Source: DASPTT01 sp035623275
GTDB taxonomy: Bacteria; Actinomycetota; Acidimicrobiia; Acidimicrobiales; UBA8190
Assembly: GCA_035623275.1 (NCBI GenBank)
Contig: DASPTT010000025.1
Coordinates: 1 to 12,101 of the forward strand
Direction of reading: 5' to 3'
Length of the DNA: 12,101 nt
The position numbers and the translations under genes were made by a program. The stretch's first letter is position 1; each line of letters begins with the position of its first letter. Of the stretch, positions 6,570 to 12,101 are shown in pieces. Below the pieces are notes generated by a model. The model ran no database searches, was not told the origin of the DNA, and was given only the letters and a program-made list of their open reading frames with translations.

Positions 6570-6577
6570 GGTCCTTC

Positions 6578-6661
6578 ATGTCCAAGCGCACCAACAAGCG
6601 CAAGCTGCGCGCCAAGAAGAAGGCCAACCACGGCAAGCGGCCCAACGCCGGGCGCGGCTGA
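6578..6661 (+). CDS. Small ribosomal protein bL37 (actinobacterial 50S protein)
   Basis: A 27-residue, extremely basic protein. It begins MSKRTNKRKLRAKKKANHGK and continues RPNAGRG, with 13 Lys/Arg among 27 residues. The ending ANHGKRPNA is the signature of the tiny actinobacterial large-subunit protein bL37, first recognised in mycobacterial ribosome structures (established knowledge, recalled). It would act as a structural component of the 50S subunit. The start ATG lacks a Shine-Dalgarno; a TAGCCT box 8 nt upstream suggests leaderless translation. It diverges from ychF (90 bp between) and converges on the GDPD-like gene with only 3 bp between their stop codons. Its length is below usual gene-calling cut-offs, so it is easily missed. 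Confidence 0.85.
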   Translation: MSKRTNKRKLRAKKKANHGKRPNAGRG

Positions 6662-6664
6662 GGC

Positions 6665-7537
6665 TCAGGGCACGACCGCCGCACGGCGGCGACCGAGCAG
6701 GTCGACCAGGGTCGTGGGCAGGTCGGTGATGATCCCGTCGACGCCGAGGTCGAGCAGGCGGGCCATCTCGTCGGCATCGTTCACCGTCCAGACGTGGACC
6801 GCCAGCCCGGCGTCGTGCGCGGCGGCCACGAATCGGTCGTCGACGATCACGACGTCGCCGTGGCGGACCGGCACCTGCAGCGCCACGTGGCGCATGGCGG
6901 GTGGTGTCGCCCCGTGCTGGACGGCCCGGTAGAACTCGGCGATGGCGAGCGTGCCCGCGGAGGTCGCCACCTGCGGCGCGTACCGGCTGAAGCTGTCCGT
7001 GGCCGTGTCGACGAACGAAGCCACGATGACCTTGTCGGTCCCGCCGTGCTCGATGAGCTGACGTGCCAGGCGCTCCTCATAGGGCTCGACCAGGGGCGCG
7101 GTGGCCTTGATGTCGAGGTTGAGCGCCACGCGGGGATGGTCGTCGAGCAGCGCCAGGACCTCCTCGAGCGTGGCGACGCCGAAGGCGCGATCCGCCGGTG
7201 CCCGGCCGCGCCAGGGGTACCGGCCGGGGTCGAGGCCGGGTGTCTCGTCGGCGCCCGGCGCGAACCAGTAGGCGTTGTCCAGGGCGCGGACCTCCTCGAG
7301 CGTCATGGCCGCGATGGCGCCGGCACCGTCCGTGGTGCGGTCCACCGTCCCGTCGTGGCACACCACGAGATGGCCGTCGGCCGTCGCATGCACGTCCAGC
7401 TCGACGCCGCTGACACCCAGCTCCACGGCGCGCCGGATGGCGAACAAGGTCGACGAGGGTGCCTCCCAGGCCCCGCCCTGGTGGGCGTACGCGAGGACGC
7501 GACGGTCGAGCCAGGGATTGGCGGAGGGCGCTCCCAC
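6665..7537 (-). CDS. Glycerophosphodiester phosphodiesterase-like protein with altered motif
   Basis: A 290-residue TIM-barrel protein of the GDPD/PI-PLC-X type, whose members cleave glycerophosphodiesters to sn-glycerol-3-phosphate and an alcohol. Family landmarks: AHQGG with candidate catalytic His19, GVELDVHATADG with metal ligands Glu46 and Asp48, VVCHDGTVDRTTDG with His61, and NLDIK. Near the end are VWTVND and GVDGIITDLP. The usual HRG...PENT signature reads HQGG...APSST here, so the conserved Arg and Glu are replaced, which may shift substrate choice. There is no signal peptide, suggesting a cytoplasmic enzyme. The start is GTG 7537, because similarity begins about 14 residues later and a TAGCGT box ends 7 nt upstream. 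The frame is open further upstream, but that part looks non-coding and is antisense to the lipoprotein gene. Confidence 0.88.
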   Translation of the reverse strand: MGAPSANPWLDRRVLAYAHQGGAWEAPSSTLFAIRRAVELGVSGVELDVHATADGHLVVCHDGTVDRTTDGAGAIAAMTLEEVRALDNAYWFAPGADETPGLDPGRYPWRGRAPADRAFGVATLEEVLALLDDHPRVALNLDIKATAPLVEPYEERLARQLIEHGGTDKVIVASFVDTATDSFSRYAPQVATSAGTLAIAEFYRAVQHGATPPAMRHVALQVPVRHGDVVIVDDRFVAAAHDAGLAVHVWTVNDADEMARLLDLGVDGIITDLPTTLVDLLGRRRAAVVP

Positions 7538-7544
7538 GGCCGCA

Positions 7545-7550
7545 ACGCTA
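7545..7550 (-). promoter_or_regulatory. -10 box for the GDPD-like gene (TAGCGT)
   Basis: TAGCGT ends 7 nt before GTG 7537, so a leaderless transcript is likely. Just upstream a small inverted repeat GGGCCG-CCGA-CGGCCC (7556-7571) lies in the -35 region and could be an operator or simply GC-rich chance. Confidence 0.5.
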
Positions 7551-7635
7551 TCCCCGGGCCGCCGACGGCCCGGCGGAGACTCGACCTGCGATACAGCAGG
7601 GACCAAGGCCCCTGGCCGACGCCAGCGGAGCCGCC

Positions 7636-7641
7636 AATACT
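7636..7641 (+). promoter_or_regulatory. -10 box for the lipoprotein gene (AATACT)
   Basis: AATACT matches TATAAT at four of six positions and ends 7 nt before ATG 7649, the same geometry as the other start-proximal boxes here. There is no Shine-Dalgarno between it and the ATG. Confidence 0.4.
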
Positions 7642-7648
7642 TGGGCGC

Positions 7649-8350
7649 ATGACAATCTTTCCACACCGCACCGGCACCCGATCGTGGAAGGCGCTGGCCC
7701 TCGCGGCACCCCTCGCCCTCGGCCTGGCGCTGTCCGCCTGCTCCTCGAGCTCGTCGAGCTCCTCGTCGAGCCAGGCGACCACGTCGTCCACGACCACCAC
7801 GACCATCGCCGGGACGGTGACCCCGACCACCGCCGCGGGCGGCCTGGTGGCGACGGGGACGGTCACGTGCTCGAACGTCAGCGGCACCATCACCTTCAAC
7901 CCACCGCTCTCCAACAGCGGGACGAGTCCCGAGACCACGACGATCTCGCTCAACGCCAGCGGCTGCACACAGACCGGCTCCAACGCCCAGGTGACGGGCG
8001 GCACGGCGACGGCGACCATCCCCGGCTCGACCAACGCGTGCACGTCGCTGCTCACCTCCAAGCCGGTGGCGGTCGGGGTGGCGTGGACCCCGAGCAGCGT
8101 GCACGCCACGGTGGCGACGTTCTCGGGCTACGCCGTGGTCATGAACTCGGCCGGCGACATCGGCTTCGGCCTGCCGGCGTCCGGCGGTACGGCATCGGTC
8201 GCCGGGTCCTTCGCGGGCAGTGACAACGGCTCGGCCTCGAAGGCCACCACCTACTCGGCGCTCACCTCGACGCAGCTGCTGGCCGAGTGCGGGGCGGCGA
8301 CGGGGATGTCCACGCTCGCCATCACCTCGGGCACCGCGACGTTCGGATAG
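7649..8350 (+). CDS. Secreted Ser/Thr-rich lipoprotein, function unknown
   Basis: A 233-residue precursor. Residues 1-30 form a lipoprotein signal: basic N-region with R7, R11 and K14, hydrophobic core LALAAPLALGLAL, and lipobox L28-S-A-C31. Cys31 should be lipidated, anchoring the protein to the outer face of the membrane. Ten serines (32-41) and then a Thr-rich stretch (QATTSSTTTTT) make a flexible tether to about residue 65. The remaining domain is rich in Gly, Thr, Ser and short beta-like segments and has four cysteines (74, 106, 131, 214), possibly two disulfides. Clear repeats of the 'GTxTxxxxG' kind hint at an all-beta fold. I do not recognise an enzyme motif. The gene diverges from the GDPD-like gene (111 bp between) and converges on the kinase gene. 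Start choice is supported by the signal peptide and the -10 box 7 nt upstream. Confidence 0.88.
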   Translation: MTIFPHRTGTRSWKALALAAPLALGLALSACSSSSSSSSSSQATTSSTTTTTIAGTVTPTTAAGGLVATGTVTCSNVSGTITFNPPLSNSGTSPETTTISLNASGCTQTGSNAQVTGGTATATIPGSTNACTSLLTSKPVAVGVAWTPSSVHATVATFSGYAVVMNSAGDIGFGLPASGGTASVAGSFAGSDNGSASKATTYSALTSTQLLAECGAATGMSTLAITSGTATFG

Positions 8351-8391
8351 GCGCCGTCGGGCGGGCGGGGCCTGACGAACGTGCCTGGGAC

Positions 8392-9426
8392 CTACCGCTC
8401 GGCGAGCTGCGCCGCCAGCGTGCGCAGGTCCGCCTGCGGGCGCGCACCCATGTGGGAGATGACCTCGGCGGCGCAGATGCCGCCGAGGCGCGCGCAGGCC
8501 TCGGGGTCCCGGCCGCTCGTCAGCCCGTGGAGGAACCCTGCGGCATAGAGGTCGCCCGCCCCGGTGGTGTCGACGACCTGCGGTACCGGCTCTGCGGGCA
8601 CCTGCAGCGGGCCCGAGGCGGTGACGACGACCGACCCCAGCGGGCCGCGGGTCAGCGCGCCGAGCACCCCCGTCTCCTCGGTGGCGGCCACCGCCTGGTC
8701 GAACCCGGCCGCGGCGAAGAGGAGGACGGCCTCCTCCTCGTTGGCGAAGAGCACGTCGACGTCGTCGCGCAGCAGCTCCAGGAACTCCGCACGGTGGCGC
8801 TGCACACAGAAGGGGTCCGACACGGACAGCGCCACCAGCGCGTCCGACGCATGCGCCACCTCGATCGCCCGGCGCAGGGCGTCCTTGGCGGGCCCGAGGT
8901 CCCAGAGGTAGCCCTCCAGGTACACGACCCGCGCCCGGGCGACGAGGTCCTCGTCGAGGTCGTCGGGCCCGAGCGTCGAGGCCACACCCAGGTGGGTGGC
9001 CATGGTCCGCTCCCCCTCCCCGGTGACCAGGACCAGGCAGCGGCCCGTGGCGCGCTCGGCGTCGTGGTCGGCCCGGACGCGCTCGTTGCGCCCCATGACC
9101 ACCCCGACGGCACGGATGTCGTGGAGGAAGACGTCGCCGAGCTCGTCGTCGGCGAGCTTGCCGATGTAGCCGGCGCGGCCCCCGAGCGCGGCCACGCCGA
9201 CGGCCGTGTTCGCCGCGGAGCCTCCGGACATCTCGGTGGCCGGCCCCATGCCCCCGTAGACGGTGGCGGCGCGGGACAGGTCGACGAGGGCCATCGAACC
9301 CTTCACCAGCCCGAGGCGCTCCAGGTCGCCGTCGTCGGCGTGGGAGAGGACGTCGACGATGGCGGACCCGATCGCCACCACGTCGAGCGCGTCGTCGGAT
9401 TGCGGTCCGTCGTCGGTCACGTGCAC
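8392..9426 (-). CDS. PfkB-family carbohydrate/nucleoside kinase, adenosine-kinase-like
   Basis: A 344-residue ribokinase-fold (PfkB) enzyme that transfers phosphate from ATP to a sugar or nucleoside hydroxyl. Family landmarks are VVAIGSAIVDVL (residues 16-27), MSGGSAANTAVGVAALGG (66-83) and the C-terminal DTTGAGD (286-292), whose last Asp is the catalytic base and whose Gly-Ala-Gly forms the anion hole. VYLEGYLWD, SVSDPFCVQRHRAEFL and VLFANEEEA resemble proteins annotated as adenosine kinases in proteobacteria and actinobacteria, which suggests adenosine salvage. A different sugar is still possible. The start is GTG 9426: a TAGCTT box ends 8 nt upstream and there is no Shine-Dalgarno. A second in-frame GTG two codons later (9420) is an alternative. 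It diverges from pepN and converges on the lipoprotein gene, with 41 bp between. Confidence 0.9.
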   Translation of the reverse strand: MHVTDDGPQSDDALDVVAIGSAIVDVLSHADDGDLERLGLVKGSMALVDLSRAATVYGGMGPATEMSGGSAANTAVGVAALGGRAGYIGKLADDELGDVFLHDIRAVGVVMGRNERVRADHDAERATGRCLVLVTGEGERTMATHLGVASTLGPDDLDEDLVARARVVYLEGYLWDLGPAKDALRRAIEVAHASDALVALSVSDPFCVQRHRAEFLELLRDDVDVLFANEEEAVLLFAAAGFDQAVAATEETGVLGALTRGPLGSVVVTASGPLQVPAEPVPQVVDTTGAGDLYAAGFLHGLTSGRDPEACARLGGICAAEVISHMGARPQADLRTLAAQLAER

Positions 9427-9434
9427 GTCGGGCG

Positions 9435-9440
9435 AAGCTA
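9435..9440 (-). promoter_or_regulatory. -10 box for the kinase gene (TAGCTT)
   Basis: TAGCTT ends 8 nt before GTG 9426, supporting a leaderless transcript. It faces the pepN box across 45 bp. Confidence 0.5.
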
Positions 9441-9442
9441 GT

Positions 9443-9454
9443 GCCTGCGCAGGC
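9443..9454. repeat. 12-bp palindrome between two divergent promoters
   Basis: GCCTGCGCAGGC is a perfect palindrome. It begins 2 bp upstream of the kinase -10 box and lies about 31 bp from the pepN -10 box, where a protein could affect both. It could be an operator; with such high GC content a chance palindrome is also plausible. Confidence 0.35.
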
Positions 9455-9485
9455 GTGCCCTCACATCGCGCGCCGGGCCGCCGGG

Positions 9486-9491
9486 TAGCCT
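9486..9491 (+). promoter_or_regulatory. -10 box for pepN (TAGCCT)
   Basis: TAGCCT ends 7 nt before ATG 9499, with no Shine-Dalgarno in between. Hexamer and immediate flanks (gTAGCCTg) match the bL37 promoter at 6564-6569. Confidence 0.55.
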
Positions 9492-9498
9492 GCGCCCG

Positions 9499-12101
9499 AT
9501 GACCCCCACCGACCAGGCAGGGAGCGCCGACCCGTCGTCGGCCTACCGTCTCCCCTACACCGTCGAGCCCCGCCGCTACGAGCTGCGCCTGGCACCCGAT
9601 CTCGACGCGGCCCGCTTCACCGGCGAGGTCACGATCGAGGCGCGTGCGCTCGAGCCCTTGACCGAGATCGTCCTGCACGCGGCGGACCTGACGGCCTCGG
9701 CCGCATCGGTCACCGTGGGCGAGCCCGGTGCCGGCGGCGACGAGGTGCAGGCCACCGTGTCACCGGCCGAGGCCGACGAGCGCCTGGTGCTCCGGCTCGG
9801 TCGCGAGGTGCCCGCCGGGCCCCTGTCCGTCGCCATCCGCTTCGACGGCGTGCTCAACGACCTGCTGCACGGGTTCTACCGCTCGACCTTCGTGGACGAC
9901 GACGGCACCACCAGGACCATCGCCACCACCCAGTTCGAGGCCACCGACGCCCGCAGGGCCTTCCCGTGCTTCGACGAGCCCGACCGCAAGGCGGTCTTCT
10001 CCATCACCCTGGACGTCCCCGCCGGCCTCCAGGCGTTCTCCAACGGTCCCGTCGAGTCCGAGGAGCCATTGGCGGACGGCGCCCGCCGGGTCCGCTTCGC
10101 CGACACGATCCCGATGTCCACCTATCTGGTGGCCTTCGTCGTCGGGCCGCTCCAGGCCACCGAACCCGTCGAGTCCCTCGGCACGCCGATCCGGGTCGTC
10201 CACCGGGCCGGCCAGGCCCATCTGACCTCGTTCGCGCTCGAGGTGGCGGACCATGCACTGCGGTTCTTCTCGGAGTGGTTCGCCATCCCCTATCCCGCGC
10301 AGAAGCTCGACCTCGTGGCCATCCCCGACTTCGCCTTCGGGGCCATGGAGAACCTCGGGTGCGTGACCTTCCGCGAGAGCGCGCTCCTGGTCGACCCCGA
10401 GCACGCGGCACGGGTCGAGCTCGAGCGCATCGCCGATGTGGTCGCCCACGAGATCGCCCACATGTGGTTCGGCGACCTCGTGACCATGAAGTGGTGGAAC
10501 GGCATCTGGCTCAACGAGGCCTTCGCCACCCTGATGGAGCTGCTGTGCGTCGACGCCTTCCGGCCCGAGTGGGAGCGCTGGTCGAGCTTCGGGCGCGAGC
10601 GCGAGATGGCGCTCGCCACCGACGCGCTGCACGCCACCCGGCCGGTCGAGTACGCCGTCGGCCCGCCCGCCGAGGCGCAGGGGATGTTCGACGTCCTGAC
10701 CTACCAGAAGGGGGCGAGCGTCCTGCGGATGCTCGAGCGCTTCGTCGGCGGGGCCACCTTCCGCGACGGCATCCGCCACTACCTCGACGCCCATCGGCTG
10801 GCCAACACCGAGACGGCCGACCTGTGGGACGCGCTCGGCGCGGCCAGCGGCGAGCCCGTGGGGCCGATCATGGACTCGTGGATCCTCCAAGGCGGCTTCC
10901 CGCTGGTGCGCGTGGGCGAGGACGCCGCCGGCGCGACGACCGTCGAGCAGGCTCCCTTCGCCTACGGCCCCGCGCCGTCGGGCACCGCGAGCGCCATCGG
11001 GGAGCGCTGGCAGGTCCCCGTGCTCGCGCGCGGGCTCGGCGGCGGTACGGCCCGGGTGCTGCTGGGGGCGGCGCCCGCCACCCTGGCCTTCGAGGGCACC
11101 GGGGAGGGCAGGCCCGGCACGGTCGTGGCCAACGCGGGCGGGAGCGGCTTCTACCGCGTCGCCTACGGCGAAGCGCACCTGCACGAGCTCGCCTCGGCGC
11201 TCGACGCGCTGGACCCGCTCGAGCGCTTCAACCTCTTCGGCGACACGTGGGCCGCGGTGGTGGCCGGGATCAGCTCGCTGGACTCCTACCTGGCGCTCGC
11301 CGAGGCTCTCGCCGGCGACGACCCCGACGTGTGGGCGCAGGTCACGGGGCCGCTGGGCACCCTGGAGGCCATCAGCAGGGCCGAGGACACGCGGGCCGCG
11401 CTCGGCCGGTACTGCGGCCTCGTGCTCGGGCCGGTGCTGGGGCACCTCGGGTGGGAGGCCCGCCCCGGCGACGGTGAGCGGACCCCGGCCCTGCGCGCCC
11501 AGCTGATCGCCTCGCTCGGGGTGGTGGCTGGCGACCCGGCCGTCGTCGACCGGGCCCGGGCAATGTTCGACGACTCGCGCCGGGGCGACGAGCTGCCCCC
11601 CGACCTGGCGTCGGCCGTCCTCGGCGTCGTGGCCGCGCACGGCGGCGAGCCGGAATTCGACGTGTTCGCCCAGCGCTACCGCGAGGCGCGCACGCCGCAG
11701 GAGGAGCTTCGGTACCTCGGCGCCCTCGGCGCCTTCCGGGACACAGCCCTCGCCACCAGGGCCTTCGACATGGCGCGCACCGAGATCCGCACGCAGAACG
11801 TGCCCTTCCTCGTGCACGCGCTGCTCGCCAACCCCCGCACCGGGGAGGCGGCCTGGGCGCTGCTCGTGCGCCATTGGGACGACCTCGTGCCGCGGCTGCC
11901 CCACAGCCTGGTCCCGCGCATGCTCGAAGGGGTGCGGCTGCTCTGTCGCGACCGCGCCGTCGCCGACTCGGTCACCGCCTTCCTGGCCGCGCACCCCCTG
12001 GAGGTCGGGCAGCGCACGATGGACCAGACGCTCGAGCGGCTGTTCGTGAACGTCGCCTTCGCGGCGCGTATGGCCGCCGAGGCGCCCGCCGCGCTGTCGG
12101 C
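9499..12101 (+). CDS. pepN: M1 family aminopeptidase N (C-terminus cut by window edge)
   Basis: A zinc metallo-aminopeptidase that removes N-terminal residues from peptides, normally in the cytoplasm; no signal peptide is present. There are 867 codons with no stop before the right edge, so, given the usual length of about 850-880 residues, little is missing. The N-terminal beta domain begins YRLPYTVEPRRYELRLAPDL and includes TTQFEATDARRAFPCFDEPD. The substrate-binding GAMEN motif is at residues 281-285. The zinc site is HEIAH (His317, Glu318, His321) plus Glu340 in WLNEAF, with exact HExxH-x18-E spacing. The catalytic Tyr402 is in LTYQKGA. From about residue 490 onward is the helical ERAP1-like C-terminal domain. 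The start is ATG 9499, with a TAGCCT box 7 nt upstream. It diverges from the adenosine-kinase-like gene. Confidence 0.96.
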   Translation, partial: MTPTDQAGSADPSSAYRLPYTVEPRRYELRLAPDLDAARFTGEVTIEARALEPLTEIVLHAADLTASAASVTVGEPGAGGDEVQATVSPAEADERLVLRLGREVPAGPLSVAIRFDGVLNDLLHGFYRSTFVDDDGTTRTIATTQFEATDARRAFPCFDEPDRKAVFSITLDVPAGLQAFSNGPVESEEPLADGARRVRFADTIPMSTYLVAFVVGPLQATEPVESLGTPIRVVHRAGQAHLTSFALEVADHALRFFSEWFAIPYPAQKLDLVAIPDFAFGAMENLGCVTFRESALLVDPEHAARVELERIADVVAHEIAHMWFGDLVTMKWWNGIWLNEAFATLMELLCVDAFRPEWERWSSFGREREMALATDALHATRPVEYAVGPPAEAQGMFDVLTYQKGASVLRMLERFVGGATFRDGIRHYLDAHRLANTETADLWDALGAASGEPVGPIMDSWILQGGFPLVRVGEDAAGATTVEQAPFAYGPAPSGTASAIGERWQVPVLARGLGGGTARVLLGAAPATLAFEGTGEGRPGTVVANAGGSGFYRVAYGEAHLHELASALDALDPLERFNLFGDTWAAVVAGISSLDSYLALAEALAGDDPDVWAQVTGPLGTLEAISRAEDTRAALGRYCGLVLGPVLGHLGWEARPGDGERTPALRAQLIASLGVVAGDPAVVDRARAMFDDSRRGDELPPDLASAVLGVVAAHGGEPEFDVFAQRYREARTPQEELRYLGALGAFRDTALATRAFDMARTEIRTQNVPFLVHALLANPRTGEAAWALLVRHWDDLVPRLPHSLVPRMLEGVRLLCRDRAVADSVTAFLAAHPLEVGQRTMDQTLERLFVNVAFAARMAAEAPAALS

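Noticed and set aside
4265..6577. Long plus-strand reading frame running through the antisense of rsmI, DUF192 and ychF into the bL37 gene
   Set aside because: Only the last 27 codons (6578-6661) are protein-like; the rest is antisense to three well-supported genes.
6794..7648. N-terminal extension of the lipoprotein frame over the GDPD-like gene
   Set aside because: The lipoprotein signal peptide starts at 7649 with a -10 box just upstream, and the extension is antisense shadow.
7742..7771. Serine-codon run in the lipoprotein as a phase-variable simple repeat
   Set aside because: The codons are mixed (TCC, TCG, AGC) and not a uniform tandem unit, so slippage-based switching is unlikely.
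9966..11477. 503-codon plus-strand frame inside pepN
   Set aside because: It is a +1/+2 frame shadow, Arg/Ala/Pro-rich, overlapping the true pepN frame.
9760..11994. 744-codon open frame on the minus strand opposite pepN
   Set aside because: The plus strand encodes a full M1 aminopeptidase with GAMEN and the HExxH-x18-E zinc site. The antisense product has no recognisable domain.
1..12101. CRISPR array, insertion sequence, integrase/att site, tRNA or rRNA gene, defence or secondary-metabolite cluster
   Set aside because: None of the expected repeats, transposase or integrase motifs, cloverleaf patterns or multi-gene cassettes were seen in reading both strands.

Overview
The window is very GC-rich chromosomal DNA with near-universal G or C at third codon positions. 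It reads as a housekeeping segment of a high-GC actinobacterium. Two observations support this: a 27-residue gene matching the actinobacterial ribosomal protein bL37, and TANNNT -10 boxes sitting only 6-9 nt in front of many start codons, as expected for leaderless transcripts. A placement near Acidimicrobiia is my guess from the overall flavour of the proteins and is not proven by the sequence.

Layout. At 1-234 (minus) is the N-terminus of methionyl-tRNA synthetase, cut by the window edge. At 313-855 (minus) is msrA. A 348-base gene-free stretch (856-1203) holds a perfect GC hairpin and several short repeats. At 1204-3677 (plus) is a translationally coupled pair: an SCP2 sterol-carrier-like protein and a large glycogen-debranching/amylo-alpha-1,6-glucosidase-type protein. 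At 3680-3802 (minus) is a 41-codon piece that looks like the C-terminal part of a SAM-dependent methyltransferase with no start or stop, probably a gene remnant. At 3826-4131 (minus) is a small ferredoxin-like (ABM/dimeric alpha-beta barrel) protein. At 4205-6487 (minus) is an apparent operon ychF - DUF192 - rsmI. At 6578-6661 (plus) is the bL37 gene. At 6665-7537 (minus) is a glycerophosphodiester-phosphodiesterase-like protein with an altered signature. At 7649-8350 (plus) is a Ser/Thr-rich lipoprotein of unknown function. At 8392-9426 (minus) is a PfkB/adenosine-kinase-like enzyme. From 9499 to the right edge (plus) is an M1 aminopeptidase (PepN), with 867 codons visible.

How the genes relate. 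The ychF-DUF192-rsmI cluster and bL37 point to translation, and metG lies about 4 kb further along the same strand. In several Gram-positive genomes rsmI and metG are close neighbours, so the msrA/SCP2/debranching/ABM block plus the methyltransferase scrap may be an insertion between them. The kinase and pepN diverge from a 72-bp spacer that carries two facing -10 boxes and a 12-bp palindrome.

I found no mobile element, CRISPR array, tRNA or rRNA, and no convincing new multi-gene system. The points most worth a second look are the recurrent leaderless-promoter motif, the tiny bL37 gene, the methyltransferase remnant, the altered GDPD signature and the SCP2/debranching-enzyme coupling.
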